Assembly (NCBI GenBank): GCA_027019085.1
Contig: JALUXG010000029.1
Location: 1 to 56,786, forward strand
From: Rhodanobacteraceae bacterium
GTDB lineage: Bacteria; Pseudomonadota; Gammaproteobacteria; Xanthomonadales; Rhodanobacteraceae
DNA length: 56,786 nucleotides
Direction of reading: 5' to 3'
How positions within the stretch are numbered: position 1 is the stretch's first letter; each line of letters opens with the position of its first letter. Under the pieces are notes generated by a model. That model was given only the letters and a program-made list of their open reading frames with translations, was not told the origin of the DNA and searched no databases. Both the position numbers and the translations under genes were made by a program. Below are positions 19,468 to 30,360 of this stretch, piece by piece.

Positions 19468-20942
19468 CCTGGCATATGCGCCTCGGCGATCTGCTGACCG
19501 GGCGGTCCCCGACGCCTGCGTCACCCGACACGGTCGTATCCGGCCTGCAACTGGATTCGCGGCGCGTGAACCGTGGCGATGCGTTCGTGGCGCTTGCCGG
19601 CACGCGCACACATGGCATCACCTTTGCCCCGGCGGCGGTTGCGCGGGGTGCTTCGGTCATCCTCGCCGAGCCCCCCGCGCCCGCCGTTCCCGGGATCGAT
19701 GCACCGGTGGTATGGATCGAGGACCTTCGCGAACAGGCTGGCCACCTGGCGGCCCGTTTCCATGGCTGGCCGTCGCGCGCCATGACCGTGATCGGCGTCA
19801 CCGGCACCAACGGCAAGACCTCCTGCGTGCAGATGCTGGCCCAGGCGCTGAGCCTGCTCGGTCATCGCGCGGCAACGATCGGCACCCTCGGCAGTGGCGT
19901 GTACGGGAAGCTTCGGCAAGGCGAACGCACCACGCCGGATGCGCTCAGCGTGCAGGCCATGCTGGACATGTTCCGCGAGGCCGGTGTCAGTCACGTGGCC
20001 ATGGAGGTGTCCTCGCATGCACTGGAGCAGCGCAGGGTCAACGGTGTCGAATTCGACATCGCAGCGTTCACCAACCTGACCCGCGAACATCTGGATTACC
20101 ACCACAGCATGCAGGCGTACGGACAGGCCAAGGCCAGGCTGTTCGCCTGGCCGGGGCTGCGCGCGGCGGTGGTCAACGTCGACGATGCCTTCGGCCGCGG
20201 ACTGGCCGGAGGCCTGCCCCGTGAGCTCAGGCGATTGCGCGTGAGCGTGGGTGGTGACCAGGCCGAGGTCACGGCGCACGCGGTCAAGGCGCATGCCGAC
20301 GGATTGGACTTCACCCTGCGCACGCCGTGGGGCGAAGCGCAGGTGCAAAGCCCGCTGCTGGGCCGTTTCAACGTCGCCAACCTGCTGCTGGTGGCCGCTT
20401 GCCTGGGTGTGCTCGGCACCTCCCTTGCGCGGATCACGGACGTTCTCGGCAGGCTGGATCCCGTGCGCGGTCGCATGAACCGCCTGGGCGGCACGTCGCA
20501 CGCGCCCTTGCTGGTGGTCGACTACGCGCATACGCCCGACGCGCTGGAACAGGCGCTTGCCAACCTGCGCGCCCACACCCGCGGGGCGCTGGTCTGCGTG
20601 TTCGGCTGCGGCGGCGAACGTGATGCCGGCAAGCGACCGGACATGGGCGCGATCGCCGAGCGCCTGGCCGATCGTGTGATTGTCACCGACGACAACCCGC
20701 GTGGCGAGGATGGCGATGCGATCGTGCAGCAGATCCTCGCCGGCATGAGACATCCGGGTTCGGCCATCGTGCTGCGTGATCGCGCCACGGCCATCCGCAC
20801 GGCACTGCATGACGCCGGGGCGGACGATGTGGTCCTGATCGCGGGCAAGGGGCACGAAACCTACCAGGAAGCGGGGGGCGAACGGCGCCCGTTCGACGAT
20901 CTCGAGGTGGCGCGCGCCGCCCTGGAGGCGCGCCCATGCTGA
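19464..20942 (+). CDS. murE: UDP-MurNAc-tripeptide synthetase MurE (meso-DAP adding)
   Basis: A 492-residue Mur ligase that adds meso-diaminopimelate to UDP-MurNAc-L-Ala-D-Glu. The ATP P-loop is GVTGTNGKTSCVQ near residue 113, the central-domain motif is MEVSSHALEQRRV, and the C-terminal domain carries DDNPRGED. The DNPR tetrad is the known selector for meso-DAP over lysine, so the cell wall is the Gram-negative A1-gamma type. A 4-nt overlap with ftsI and a 7-nt overlap with murF point to translational coupling. Confidence 0.97.
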   Translation: MTWHMRLGDLLTGRSPTPASPDTVVSGLQLDSRRVNRGDAFVALAGTRTHGITFAPAAVARGASVILAEPPAPAVPGIDAPVVWIEDLREQAGHLAARFHGWPSRAMTVIGVTGTNGKTSCVQMLAQALSLLGHRAATIGTLGSGVYGKLRQGERTTPDALSVQAMLDMFREAGVSHVAMEVSSHALEQRRVNGVEFDIAAFTNLTREHLDYHHSMQAYGQAKARLFAWPGLRAAVVNVDDAFGRGLAGGLPRELRRLRVSVGGDQAEVTAHAVKAHADGLDFTLRTPWGEAQVQSPLLGRFNVANLLLVAACLGVLGTSLARITDVLGRLDPVRGRMNRLGGTSHAPLLVVDYAHTPDALEQALANLRAHTRGALVCVFGCGGERDAGKRPDMGAIAERLADRVIVTDDNPRGEDGDAIVQQILAGMRHPGSAIVLRDRATAIRTALHDAGADDVVLIAGKGHETYQEAGGERRPFDDLEVARAALEARPC

Positions 20943-22309
20943 ATGTGAACCTGGGCCGGATCGCGCAGTGGAGCGGAGGGCGACTTCAGGGCGATGACGT
21001 GCGTGTGCGCGGTATCAGCACGGACAGTCGCCGGATCGCATCCGGACAGCTGTTCGTGGCACTGGTCGGCGAACACCATGACGGGCACGCACACGCCGCG
21101 GACGCGGCGCGACTGGGTGCCTGCGCGGCGGTGGTGACGCGCCCGTTGCCGATCGCGCTGCCGCAGGTCGTGGTGGACGACACCTTGCAGGCACTCGGGC
21201 GCATCGCAGCCGGACGTCGCCGTGAACTTTCCGCGCGGGTGATCGGCATCACCGGGTCCAACGGCAAGACCACGGTGAAGACCCTGACGGCAGCCATCCT
21301 GGCCCGGCATGGGCGTACCCATGTGAATGCCGGCAATTTCAACAACGAGATCGGCCTGCCGCTGACCGTGCTCGAGATGCCGGAAGACACCGAATACGCG
21401 GTGCTTGAAATGGGCGCAGGCAAGCCCGGGGACATTGCCTACCTGGCGGCCATCGCGCGGCCCCTGGTGGGCCTCGTGACCACCATCGCGCCGGCGCATC
21501 TTGAGCGCATGGGCAGCATCGAGACCGTTGCACAAACCAAGGGCGCGCTGTACGAGGCGCTGCCGCAGGACGGGGTGGCCGTGATCCCGGCCGATGACCG
21601 TTTTGCACCGCAGTTCGATGCGCTGGCCGGTACGCGCCAGACGCTGCATTTCGGTCTGGAGCAGCCGGCGCAGGTGGGGGCACAGATCCTGGCGATGGAA
21701 GCGCATCTGTCGCGTTTCGTGCTCAGCACGCCGTGCGGGGATGCCCAAATCTCGCTGCCGTTGCCTGGCCGGCACAACATCGCCAATGCCTTGGCGGCAG
21801 CGGCCGTGGCCTGTGCACTGGATGTTCCGATGGAGCACATCGTGCATGGCCTGCACCATGCCGGCACGGTACCGGGTCGCCTTCTGCGCCGCGAGATGCC
21901 GGGTGGCTGGACGCTGATCGACGACAGCTACAACGCCAACCCGGGCTCGGTGCGCGCCGCGATCGACACCCTGAAGCTGGTCGACGGGGAAGCCTGGCTG
22001 GTGCTCGGCGACATGGCCGAACTGGGGCCGGATGGCGAGCGCCTGCATGCCGAAGTTGGCGAGTATGCCCATGCGGCCGGGATCCGGCGACTGCTGGCTA
22101 CCGGTCCGCTCAGCCGGTCGGCCTGTCGCAGTTTCGGTCCGGGACGGGGCGAGCACTTCGACAGTCAGGCAGCACTGCTCGAGGCCTTGCGTGCCGGTCT
22201 GCATGCGGGCGTCACCTGTCTGGTGAAGGGTTCGCGCAGTGCGGGCATGGACCGCATCGTCGCTGCGCTGGAAACGTCATCGCAACAGGGGGTGTCACAT
22301 GCTTCTTGA
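20936..22309 (+). CDS. murF: UDP-MurNAc-pentapeptide synthetase MurF
   Basis: A 457-residue Mur ligase adding D-Ala-D-Ala to the UDP-MurNAc-tripeptide. The P-loop [17 protein letters not shown], the central signature [16 protein letters not shown] and the C-terminal [18 protein letters not shown] are all diagnostic of MurF. It overlaps murE by 7 nt and mraY by 11 nt. Confidence 0.97.
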   Translation: MLNVNLGRIAQWSGGRLQGDDVRVRGISTDSRRIASGQLFVALVGEHHDGHAHAADAARLGACAAVVTRPLPIALPQVVVDDTLQALGRIAAGRRRELSARVIGITGSNGKTTVKTLTAAILARHGRTHVNAGNFNNEIGLPLTVLEMPEDTEYAVLEMGAGKPGDIAYLAAIARPLVGLVTTIAPAHLERMGSIETVAQTKGALYEALPQDGVAVIPADDRFAPQFDALAGTRQTLHFGLEQPAQVGAQILAMEAHLSRFVLSTPCGDAQISLPLPGRHNIANALAAAAVACALDVPMEHIVHGLHHAGTVPGRLLRREMPGGWTLIDDSYNANPGSVRAAIDTLKLVDGEAWLVLGDMAELGPDGERLHAEVGEYAHAAGIRRLLATGPLSRSACRSFGPGRGEHFDSQAALLEALRAGLHAGVTCLVKGSRSAGMDRIVAALETSSQQGVSHAS

Positions 22310-23381
22310 ACTGGCTCGCTGGTTGTCGGCCTACATCGGTGCCTTGCGCCTGTTCGAATACATCACCTTCCGTACCATCATGAGCGCGTTGACGGCGCTT
22401 GCCGTATGCCTGCTTGCCGGGCCATCGATGATCCGCCGCCTGACCGCGATGAAGGCCGGCCAGGTGGTGCGCGACGACGGTCCGCAGTCGCATCTGAGCA
22501 AGGCCGGCACACCGACCATGGGCGGTGCCCTGATCCTGGCGGCGATCGTGGTTGCCACGGTGCTCTGGGCCGATCCGTTCAATCGTTATGTCTGGGTGGT
22601 GCTGGCCGTGACCCTGGCCTTCGGCGGCATCGGCTTCTACGACGACTATCGCAAGCTGGTGCTCAGGGACAGCCGCGGCCTGCCGGGGCGCTGGAAATAC
22701 CTGCTGCAGTCGCTGGTCGGCCTGGCCGCGGCGGTGTTCCTGTATGCCAGTGCCACCATGCCGGCCGAAACCGCGTTGTACGTGCCGCTGTTCAAGCATG
22801 TGGCGCTGCCGCTGGGCCTGGGTTTCGTGCTGATCGGTTACCTGATGGTCGTGGGCTTTTCCAATGCGGTGAACCTGACCGACGGTCTGGACGGTCTGGC
22901 GATCATGCCCAGCGTGCTGGTGGCGGGTGCGCTCGGGATATTCGCCTACGTGGCGGGCAATGCGGTGTTCTCGCAGTACCTGGGCATTCCCTCGATTCCC
23001 GGTGCCGGCGAACTGGCCATCTTCTGCGGTGCGCTGGCTGGCGCAGGCCTGGGTTTCCTGTGGTTCAACACCTACCCCGCGCAGGTGTTCATGGGCGATA
23101 TCGGCGCACTGTCGATCGGAGCCGCGTTGGGCCTGATTGCGGTGATTGTGCGCCAGGAAATCGTGTTGCTGGTGATGGGCGGCGTGTTCGTGCTCGAAAC
23201 CGCGTCCGTGATGCTGCAGGTGGCCAGTTTCAAGCTGACCGGCAAGCGTCTGTTCCGCATGGCGCCGATCCATCATCACTTCGAACTCAAGGGCTGGCCG
23301 GAACCGCGCGTGATCGTGCGCTTCTGGATCATTTCCGTGGTGCTGGTCCTGATCGGACTGGCCACGCTGAAGGTGCGCTGA
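22299..23381 (+). CDS. mraY: Phospho-MurNAc-pentapeptide transferase MraY
   Basis: A 360-residue integral membrane enzyme that moves phospho-MurNAc-pentapeptide from UDP onto undecaprenyl phosphate to make lipid I. About ten membrane helices are visible. Active-site motifs: FYDDYRKL (Asp pair), [13 protein letters not shown], and [14 protein letters not shown] near the end. The start at 22299 lies inside the murF end. Unusually, murD does not follow; the next gene is ftsW after 162 nt. Confidence 0.97.
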   Translation: MLLELARWLSAYIGALRLFEYITFRTIMSALTALAVCLLAGPSMIRRLTAMKAGQVVRDDGPQSHLSKAGTPTMGGALILAAIVVATVLWADPFNRYVWVVLAVTLAFGGIGFYDDYRKLVLRDSRGLPGRWKYLLQSLVGLAAAVFLYASATMPAETALYVPLFKHVALPLGLGFVLIGYLMVVGFSNAVNLTDGLDGLAIMPSVLVAGALGIFAYVAGNAVFSQYLGIPSIPGAGELAIFCGALAGAGLGFLWFNTYPAQVFMGDIGALSIGAALGLIAVIVRQEIVLLVMGGVFVLETASVMLQVASFKLTGKRLFRMAPIHHHFELKGWPEPRVIVRFWIISVVLVLIGLATLKVR

Positions 23382-23389
23382 TGATGATC

Positions 23390-23432
23390 GGGACACGGGA
23401 CACGGGAACCGGGACCCGGCAGCCTGCCGGGT
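23390..23432. repeat. Four heptamer repeats plus perfect palindrome between mraY and ftsW
   Basis: Right after mraY come four tandem 7-mers: GGGACAC, GGGACAC, GGGAACC, GGGACCC (23390-23417). The last runs into a perfect inverted repeat, ACCCGGCAG-C-CTGCCGGGT (23414-23432). The segment sits where murD normally lies. It could be a hairpin that tunes the mRNA, or a scar of gene loss. The rest of the 162-nt gap shows no gene. Confidence 0.7.
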
Positions 23433-23543
23433 ACGGGTCGTCGTGCGCGTACGGTAGGGGCGATGCGCCAGATGCACGCAGGCCCCGAGTGCATGCGCGC
23501 GCAGCGGCTTTTCCCGGGCCAGGGCCCGATGCAGGAGGGCGCC

Positions 23544-24764
23544 ATGCTGCTGTTTGACGCTTTCCAGCCATCGCAGGCGCGCCGGCGCGACGGTGCGCCG
23601 CGTGGCCGGTATGACACGGTCCTGCTGCTGGCGATCGTGGCCCTGGCGTGCTTTGGCATCGTCATGGTCGCTTCGGCTTCCATTGCGGTTGCCGACGGCC
23701 GGCATTTCGGGGCGTTCTATTACCTGAAACGGCACCTGTTGTTCCTGGCGCTGGGTGCCGTGCTGGCCGGCATCGCCATGCGCGTGGAGCTGAAGTTCGT
23801 CGAGAAATTCAGCATGCCGCTGATGCTGGCCGGCATCGCCCTGATGCTGATGGTGTTCGTGCCGGGCCTGGGCATGCGCATCAACGGTGCGCGGCGCTGG
23901 ATCGACCTCGGCGTGACCGGTTTCCAGCCGGTCGAGGCGGTCAAGCTGATCCTGATCGTGTACCTGGCCAGTTACCTGGTTCGACACAGGCAGGCCGTGG
24001 AACGCAAGCTGTTCGGCACGGTCAATCCGCTGGTGGTGGCGGGCCTGCTGGTGATCTGCCTGCTGCTGCAGCCGGATTTCGGCTCCTCGGCCCTGATCAT
24101 CGCCGTGACCGTGGGCATGGTCTGGTTCGGCGGCGCGCGCATGCGCTACCTGTTCGGCATGGCGGCAGTGGCCACGCCGCTGCTGGCAGCGGCGGCATTG
24201 AGTGAAAACTACCGCGTGCGGCGCCTGATGACGTTCCTCGATCCGTGGAAGGATCCGTACAAGGACGGCTTCCAGCTGACCCAGGCCCTGATCGCCATCG
24301 GGCGTGGCGAATGGGCCGGCGTGGGGCTGGGCGAGAGCGTGCAGAAGCTGTTCTATCTGCCCGAGGCGCACACCGATTTCATTCTCGCGGTCATCGGCGA
24401 GGAACTGGGTCTGTTCGGCATCGTGCTGGTGTTGGGGCTGTTCGCCGTGCTGGTCGGGCGCGGCCTGATGCTCGGGTTGCGCGGGGTTGAGCTGGGGCAG
24501 CATTTCGCCGGCTATGTCGCCTTCGGCATCTCGCTGATGATCGGCCTGCAGGCGCTGGTGTCGGCGGGCGTGAACCTGGGGGTGCTGCCGACCAAGGGCC
24601 TGACCCTGCCGTTGATCAGCTCAGGCGGTTCGAGCGTGATGATGACCTGCGCGATGCTCGGCGTGCTGTTGCGTGCCGGGTACGAGATTCATCGTGCCGA
24701 AGACGCTCGGCGGATGGCCGTGCGCAGTGAACAGTCGCAGCGGGTCCAGGAGGTGGACGCATGA
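23544..24764 (+). CDS. ftsW: Septal peptidoglycan glycosyltransferase FtsW
   Basis: A 406-residue SEDS-family polymerase with about ten membrane helices. It polymerises lipid II at the septum together with FtsI. Signatures: [22 protein letters not shown], the catalytic-loop segment [17 protein letters not shown] and [15 protein letters not shown] at the end. The start at 23544 is chosen because AGGAGG lies at good spacing; upstream in-frame ATGs at 23463 and 23529 lack this. murG begins at its stop (ATGA). Confidence 0.96.
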   Translation: MLLFDAFQPSQARRRDGAPRGRYDTVLLLAIVALACFGIVMVASASIAVADGRHFGAFYYLKRHLLFLALGAVLAGIAMRVELKFVEKFSMPLMLAGIALMLMVFVPGLGMRINGARRWIDLGVTGFQPVEAVKLILIVYLASYLVRHRQAVERKLFGTVNPLVVAGLLVICLLLQPDFGSSALIIAVTVGMVWFGGARMRYLFGMAAVATPLLAAAALSENYRVRRLMTFLDPWKDPYKDGFQLTQALIAIGRGEWAGVGLGESVQKLFYLPEAHTDFILAVIGEELGLFGIVLVLGLFAVLVGRGLMLGLRGVELGQHFAGYVAFGISLMIGLQALVSAGVNLGVLPTKGLTLPLISSGGSSVMMTCAMLGVLLRAGYEIHRAEDARRMAVRSEQSQRVQEVDA

Positions 24765-25843
24765 GCGAGCGTGCGCCCGTGCTGATCATGGCCGGCGGGA
24801 CCGGTGGCCACATCTTCCCCGGACTGGCGGTGGCCGATGCCCTGCGCGCACGCGGTGTGCCGGTGGCCTGGCTGGGTGCCGAGCACGGACTGGAGGCACG
24901 CCTGGTGAGCGCGCATGACATCCCGCTGCATCTGGTGCGTGTCGGTGGCGTGCGCGGCAAGGGCTGGGGTACCCGATTGCGCGCACCCGTCATGCTTGCG
25001 CGTGCGGTTCTGCAGGCGCTGGGCGTGCTGCGCCGGGTGCGTCCACGCAGCGTGCTGTCGATGGGCGGTTACGTGGCCGGGCCGGGTGGTTTGGCTGCAT
25101 GGCTCGCGCGCGTGCCGCTGCTGGTGCACGAGCAAAATCGCGTGCCCGGCGTGACCAATCGCGTGCTGGCACGACTGGCGCGTCGGGTCCTGTGCGGTTT
25201 CGGCGATGCTTTCCCGCCCTCCATGCAGGCCGAATGGGTCGGCAATCCGGTGCGCAGCGCCATCGCCGCCCTGCCGGCGCCGGACAGGCGCATGGCCGGT
25301 CGTACCGGTGCCCCGCACCTGCTGGTGCTTGGCGGCAGTCAGGGTGCGCGGGCGCTCAATCGCCTGCTGCCCGTGGCACTGGCCCGCGTGCCTGAGGCAT
25401 GTCGGCCGCAGGTGCTGCATCAGACCGGGCAGCGTGAGGTGCAGGCCACGCGCGAGGCCTATCTCGACGCGGGCGTCGATGCCCGCGTGGAAGCTTTCAT
25501 CGACGACATGGCGGCTGCGTATGCATGGGCCGATCTGGCGGTGTGCCGCGCCGGCGCCCTGACCCTGGCCGAACTGGCTGCAGCCGGACTGGGTGCCTTG
25601 CTCGTGCCGTATCCGCATGCCGTCGACGATCACCAGACCCGCAACGCCCAGGCGCTGTGCGAGGCCGGGGCTGCACGCATCCTCCAGGAGCATGCCCTGG
25701 ACGAGGATGCGCTCGCGCAGCCGCTGGGTGAGTTGCTGTCCAATCGCGGGGCCCTGCTTGCCATGGCCGTCCATGCCCGTTCCCTGGCGCGTGTCGATGC
25801 TGCCGAGCGCATCGCCAGCCACTGTCTGGAGGTGGCCGCATGA
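24761..25843 (+). CDS. murG: UDP-GlcNAc:lipid I GlcNAc transferase MurG
   Basis: A 360-residue peripheral membrane GT-B glycosyltransferase that converts lipid I to lipid II. The N-terminal glycine loop is [17 protein letters not shown] (lipid I side), and [16 protein letters not shown] and [10 protein letters not shown] follow. [31 protein letters not shown] in the C-terminal domain binds UDP-GlcNAc; it is the most conserved part of the family. ATGA overlaps on both sides. Confidence 0.97.
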   Translation: MSERAPVLIMAGGTGGHIFPGLAVADALRARGVPVAWLGAEHGLEARLVSAHDIPLHLVRVGGVRGKGWGTRLRAPVMLARAVLQALGVLRRVRPRSVLSMGGYVAGPGGLAAWLARVPLLVHEQNRVPGVTNRVLARLARRVLCGFGDAFPPSMQAEWVGNPVRSAIAALPAPDRRMAGRTGAPHLLVLGGSQGARALNRLLPVALARVPEACRPQVLHQTGQREVQATREAYLDAGVDARVEAFIDDMAAAYAWADLAVCRAGALTLAELAAAGLGALLVPYPHAVDDHQTRNAQALCEAGAARILQEHALDEDALAQPLGELLSNRGALLAMAVHARSLARVDAAERIASHCLEVAA

Positions 25844-27285
25844 ACCTGCGCAGGCTGCATGCCCACGATGACATCATGACCCTGTTCCGCCGCGTGCATT
25901 TCATCGGTATCGGCGGCGTGGGCATGAGTGGCATCGCCGAGGTGCTCAACAACCTCGGCTACCAGGTTTCCGGTTCCGATCGCGCGCGCTCTGCCGTCAC
26001 CGAACGTCTGGCCAGGCTCGGCGTGTCCGTTTTCCTGGGGCATGAGGCCGGCAACGTGGTCGATGCCGATGTGGTGGTCACCTCCAGCGCCATTAGCCGG
26101 GACAACGTCGAGCTGGCGGCAGCGCATGAACATCGCATACCCGTGGTGCCGCGTGCCGAGATGCTGGGCGAACTGATGCGCTTTCGTCGCGGCATCGCCA
26201 TCGCCGGCACCCATGGCAAGACCACCACCACCAGCCTGACGGCAAGCGTGCTGGCCGAGGCCGGCTACGATCCGACCTTCGTGATCGGCGGGCAGCTCAA
26301 CTCCGCCGGCGCCAATGCGCGGTTGGGGACCGGTGAATACCTGGTGGCCGAAGCCGACGAGTCGGATGGATCGTTCCTGATGCTTTCGCCGGTGATGGCG
26401 GTGATCACCAACATCGATGCCGATCATCTGGAGAATTACGGCGGCGATTTTGCCCGCGTGCGCCAGGCCTTCGCCGATTTCCTGCATCGACTGCCGTTCT
26501 ACGGCATGGCCATCCTGTGTGTCGATGATGACGAGGTGGCGCAACTGTCCCGTCAGGTGTCGCGCAACGTCATCACCTATGGCATCGAAAGCGAAGATGC
26601 CGATGTGCGCGCGCTGAACCTGCGCCAGAGCGGATTCGAGATGCACTTCGAGATCCGTCTGCCGGGACGCGAGCAGACCCTGGAAGTGCGTCTCAACCTG
26701 CCCGGGCGCCACAACGTGCTCAATGCACTGGCAGCCGTTGCCATCGGCTGGCAACTCGGCGTCGACGAGCAGGCGCTGGCCGATGCGCTGTACGGTTTCC
26801 AGGGTGTGGGGCGGCGCTTTCATCGTCGCGGCGAGCTGAAGCTCGATCTCGGTTCGGTGCTGCTGATCGATGACTACGGGCACCATCCGAGTGAAATCCA
26901 GGCGGTGTTCGAGGCGGTGCGTGGGGGCTGGCCCGAGCGGCGCATGGTGGTGGCCTTCCAGCCACACCGGTACAGCCGCACGCGCGACCTGATGGACGAC
27001 TTTGCGAGGGTCTTGTGCGAGGCGGACGTGCTGGTGCTGACCGAGGTCTACCCGGCCGGCGAGCAACCCATTCCCGGCGCCGACGGACGCGCCCTTGCCC
27101 GCGCCGTGCGCGCGCGCGGAAAGGTGGCGCCGGTGCTGGTCGAGCATCCGCGTGAATTTGCTTCCGTGCTGCCCTCGCTGCTGGCTGACGGTGACGTGCT
27201 GCTGCTGCTGGGCGCCGGTGACATCGGTTCCACCGCGGTCGAGCTGGCCGACGTGAAGGCCTGGAAACAGGAGGGGACGGCATGA
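25840..27285 (+). CDS. murC: UDP-MurNAc L-alanine ligase MurC
   Basis: A 481-residue Mur ligase adding the first residue, L-Ala, to UDP-MurNAc. The N-terminal Rossmann domain starts [17 protein letters not shown]. The P-loop is [13 protein letters not shown]. Central motifs [10 protein letters not shown] and [13 protein letters not shown], and [10 protein letters not shown] in the C-terminal domain, are diagnostic. It is joined to murG and ddlB by ATGA overlaps. As MurD is absent here, the second ligase step must be encoded elsewhere. Confidence 0.97.
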   Translation: MNLRRLHAHDDIMTLFRRVHFIGIGGVGMSGIAEVLNNLGYQVSGSDRARSAVTERLARLGVSVFLGHEAGNVVDADVVVTSSAISRDNVELAAAHEHRIPVVPRAEMLGELMRFRRGIAIAGTHGKTTTTSLTASVLAEAGYDPTFVIGGQLNSAGANARLGTGEYLVAEADESDGSFLMLSPVMAVITNIDADHLENYGGDFARVRQAFADFLHRLPFYGMAILCVDDDEVAQLSRQVSRNVITYGIESEDADVRALNLRQSGFEMHFEIRLPGREQTLEVRLNLPGRHNVLNALAAVAIGWQLGVDEQALADALYGFQGVGRRFHRRGELKLDLGSVLLIDDYGHHPSEIQAVFEAVRGGWPERRMVVAFQPHRYSRTRDLMDDFARVLCEADVLVLTEVYPAGEQPIPGADGRALARAVRARGKVAPVLVEHPREFASVLPSLLADGDVLLLLGAGDIGSTAVELADVKAWKQEGTA

Positions 27286-28262
27286 ACCTTCCGATGCAAC
27301 ACGCCGTGCCCCGCGCCCCCGGCGAGTACGGAAGGGTGGCCGTGGTGCTGGGTGGCCGTTCCGCCGAACGCGAGGTCTCCCTCGATTCGGGTCGCAACGT
27401 CTTGCAGGCCTTGCGCAGCAAGGGGGTGGACGCGCACGCCATCGATGGCATCCCGGCATTGCTGGACGCACTGCGCGCGGGGCATTTCGCGCGCGTGTTC
27501 AACATCCTGCACGGCCAGCACGGTGGCGGCGAGGATGGCGTGCTGCAAGGTGCGCTCGAATCGCTCGGCATCCCGTATACCGGATCGGGGGTGCTCGGTT
27601 CGGCCCTGTCCATGGACAAGGTGCGTTCCAAGCAGGTGTGGCAGGCGATCGGCCTGCCGACCCCGCCCTACGTGGCGCTGCGCCGTGGTGGCGACGTGCA
27701 TGCAGCCGTGGCCGAACTGGGCCTGCCGGTGATCGTCAAGCCGGCATGCGAGGGGTCGAGCGTCGGCATCACGCGGGTGTTCGAGGAGGCCGATCTCGAT
27801 GCCGCGGTCGGACTGGCGGCGCAATATCCCGGCGAGTTGCTGGTCGAGCAGCTGGTCGAGGGCGACGAGCTGACGGTGGCGATCCTCGGCGATGCGGCGC
27901 TGCCGTCGATCCGCATCGTGCCGAAAGGCGCCTACTACGACTACCACGCCAAGTACGTGGCCGAGGACACGCAATACATCTGTCCGGGACTCGATGATGC
28001 CGGACACCAGCGTGCCCTGGCCGAACTGGCGCTCAACGCCTTCCGGGCGCTGGGCTGTTCGGGGTGGGGGCGGGTCGACGTGATGCGCGACCGCCAGGGC
28101 CGCAACTGGCTGCTGGAAGTCAACACCGCACCGGGCATGACCACCCATTCGCTGGTACCCAAGGCTGCAGCCCAGGCCGGCATCGGATTCGAGGATCTGT
28201 GCCTGCGGATCCTGGACACCAGTTTTGAGCGAATGGCGCAGGAACAGGGAGGCCGGACATGA
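27282..28262 (+). CDS. ddlB: D-alanine--D-alanine ligase
   Basis: A 326-residue ATP-grasp ligase that makes D-Ala-D-Ala for MurF. Signatures: [16 protein letters not shown] at the N terminus, [14 protein letters not shown], the ATP-binding segment [12 protein letters not shown], and the metal-binding [14 protein letters not shown] at the end. The dcw position identifies it as the DdlB type. ATGA overlaps with murC and ftsQ. Confidence 0.96.
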   Translation: MNLPMQHAVPRAPGEYGRVAVVLGGRSAEREVSLDSGRNVLQALRSKGVDAHAIDGIPALLDALRAGHFARVFNILHGQHGGGEDGVLQGALESLGIPYTGSGVLGSALSMDKVRSKQVWQAIGLPTPPYVALRRGGDVHAAVAELGLPVIVKPACEGSSVGITRVFEEADLDAAVGLAAQYPGELLVEQLVEGDELTVAILGDAALPSIRIVPKGAYYDYHAKYVAEDTQYICPGLDDAGHQRALAELALNAFRALGCSGWGRVDVMRDRQGRNWLLEVNTAPGMTTHSLVPKAAAQAGIGFEDLCLRILDTSFERMAQEQGGRT

Positions 28263-28993
28263 AGGGCCTCGTTTCGTTGCGCGGTGCGGCCTGGCTGTTT
28301 GCCGTGGCGGTGGTGGTCCTGCCGGTGGTGGGCCTGGTTCGCGGCTGGTTTGCGGCCGATCGCTGGCCGATCCGGACCCTCCGGGTCGAAGCCCCCTACC
28401 GCCATGTCAGCGCCGACCAGATCCGCGCGGTCGTCGAACCTTTCCTGCACAAGGGCTTTTTCGCCACCCGACTGAATCGTGTGCAGCAGGCAGTTCAGGC
28501 ATTGCCCTGGGTGGCTTCGGCCGAAGCACGCAAGATGTGGCCGGACACGCTGGCGATCCGTGTGCATGAGCGTCAGCCGGTGGCGCACTGGAACGAAGAT
28601 GCCCTGATCGGGCGCGACGGTACGGTGTTCAGTGCACCGGGTGCACAACAGGTCACGGGGCTCCCGCAGTTGAGCGGGCCGTCGGGTCGCGAAGCCGATG
28701 TGCTGGCTTTCTATCGCAAGGTGAGCCCCGAGTTCGCGCGGATCGGGCTCGCAGTGACGGGGGTCGATCTCAGTGGGCGTGACAGCTGGCGCCTGAGCCT
28801 GGACAACGGCGCGCAGATGATCATCGGCAATGTCGAGCCGTACCGAAGGCTGCAACGGTTTCTCGCCACCTATGCGCGTCTGGTGCAGGACGGCGGCAGC
28901 CAGGGTTTTTCGAGCGTGGACCTGCGATATGCCAACGGCTACGCCGTGCGCTGGATGCAGGCCGGTGCCAGCGGGGGAGTCCCACATACATGA
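28259..28993 (+). CDS. ftsQ: Cell division protein FtsQ
   Basis: A 244-residue bitopic divisome protein: a membrane helix (about 10-30), a POTRA domain (about 40-115; [19 protein letters not shown]) and the FtsQ beta domain. It forms a complex with FtsL and FtsB and restrains or activates FtsWI. Overlaps ddlB and ftsA by the ATGA motif. Confidence 0.95.
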   Translation: MKGLVSLRGAAWLFAVAVVVLPVVGLVRGWFAADRWPIRTLRVEAPYRHVSADQIRAVVEPFLHKGFFATRLNRVQQAVQALPWVASAEARKMWPDTLAIRVHERQPVAHWNEDALIGRDGTVFSAPGAQQVTGLPQLSGPSGREADVLAFYRKVSPEFARIGLAVTGVDLSGRDSWRLSLDNGAQMIIGNVEPYRRLQRFLATYARLVQDGGSQGFSSVDLRYANGYAVRWMQAGASGGVPHT

Positions 28994-30222
28994 ACCGCAA
29001 GAATGACAAGCAACTGGTCGTGGGCCTGGATATCGGCACCTCCAAGGTGGTGGCGATCGTCGGCGAGTACGAGCCGGGCGAGGCGGTGGAAGTGATCGGT
29101 GTCGGATCGCACGTGTCGCGCGGGCTCAAGCGCGGCTCGGTGGTGGATATCGAATCGACCGTGCATTCGATCCAGCGCGCCGTCGAAGAGGCCGAGCTGA
29201 TGGCCGGATGCGACATCCGCTCGGTCTACGCCTCCATATCCGGCTCGCACCTGGAGACCAAGAATTCCCATGGCACCGCCGCGATCCGCGATCGCGAGGT
29301 CACTTCCGGAGATCTGGAACAGGTTCTGGAGGCGGCGCGCGCGGTGGCGATTCCGGCCGACCGGAAAGTGCTTTACAAGGAACCGCAGGAATACCGGATC
29401 GACGGACAGGACGGCATCCGCCATCCGGTCGGCATGAGCGGCGTGCGCCTGGAAGCAAGCGTGCATCTGGTCACGGGTGCGGCCCCGGCGGTACACAACA
29501 TCACCAAGTGCATCAGTCGATGCGGCCTTTCGGTCGATGAGCTGGTGCCCTCGGCGGTAGCCAGCGCCAAGGCGGTGCTCACCGACGACGAGCGCGAGTT
29601 GGGTGTGTGCCTGGTCGACATCGGCGCCGGCACCACCGACATCGCCATCTATACCCAGGGCGCGATCCGCTTCACCAAGGCGCTGCCGGTCGGCGGTGAC
29701 CAGGTCACCAGCGACATCGCCTACGGCGTGCATACCCCGACCGCGCATGCCGAGGAAATCAAGATCAAGTACGCCTGTGCACTGGCCCAGCTGGCGCGTG
29801 CGGAGGAAACCATCCAGGTCCCCAGCGTCGGTGACCGCCCCCCACGCCGGCTGGCGCGGCAGGCGCTGGCGCAGTCGGTGCAGGCACGTTACGAGGAAAT
29901 CTTCGAGATGGTGCAAGACGAGCTGCGTCGGTCGGGGTTCGAAAGCATGGTCGCGGCCGGGGTGGTGCTTACCGGTGGCGCTTCGCGAATGGAGGGCGCG
30001 CTGGAGCTGGCCGAAGAGGTCTTCCACAAGATGGTGCGTCTGGGGCACCCGACCCGGGTCGAGGGTTTCGGCGACGTGATTGGCAACCCGATGCACGCCA
30101 GCGGTGTGGGTCTTTTGCTGCATGGCGCGCGAAGCGGCGGTTCGGGAGGTCTGGGACCGGCCGGGCCGGGCATGGGAGGGGTCATCGGCAAGATGCGTGA
30201 CTGGCTGACAAAGAATTTCTGA
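28990..30222 (+). CDS. ftsA: Cell division protein FtsA
   Basis: A 410-residue actin-fold ATPase that tethers FtsZ to the membrane. The phosphate-1 motif is VGLDIGTSKVVAIVG, SHTF-domain (1C) residues follow, and phosphate-2 is VDIGAGTTDIAIY. The C-terminal amphipathic membrane-targeting helix is GKMRDWLTKNF. FtsZ follows after 138 nt containing a small hairpin, CCATGC-CCAG-GCATGG (30223-30238), right after the stop. Confidence 0.97.
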   Translation: MNRKNDKQLVVGLDIGTSKVVAIVGEYEPGEAVEVIGVGSHVSRGLKRGSVVDIESTVHSIQRAVEEAELMAGCDIRSVYASISGSHLETKNSHGTAAIRDREVTSGDLEQVLEAARAVAIPADRKVLYKEPQEYRIDGQDGIRHPVGMSGVRLEASVHLVTGAAPAVHNITKCISRCGLSVDELVPSAVASAKAVLTDDERELGVCLVDIGAGTTDIAIYTQGAIRFTKALPVGGDQVTSDIAYGVHTPTAHAEEIKIKYACALAQLARAEETIQVPSVGDRPPRRLARQALAQSVQARYEEIFEMVQDELRRSGFESMVAAGVVLTGGASRMEGALELAEEVFHKMVRLGHPTRVEGFGDVIGNPMHASGVGLLLHGARSGGSGGLGPAGPGMGGVIGKMRDWLTKNF

Positions 30223-30360
30223 CCATGCCCAGGCATGGCGCAAGAACAAGGCACGCGCAGGGAAGCGTGGCCGGGTGGGGCAACCCGCCATTCCGGTGTT
30301 GGGCGAGGAGGCCGTGCACCGGACCACAACGACAAGCGTGAAACTGACGGAGGACGGGAA

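Noticed and set aside
17269..19611. 780-codon minus-strand frame opposite ftsI
   Set aside because: Antisense shadow of ftsL/ftsI, which carry all catalytic motifs; composition is rich in His/Arg/Gln without domains.
23382..23543. Degraded murD in the mraY-ftsW gap
   Set aside because: Only 162 nt of repeats and leader; no frame resembles any Mur ligase motif.
22212..24503. 763-codon minus-strand frame opposite mraY/ftsW
   Set aside because: His/Gln-rich antisense frame typical of GC-rich membrane-protein genes. It does not encode the missing murD: no P-loop (GTNGKT-like) motif is present.
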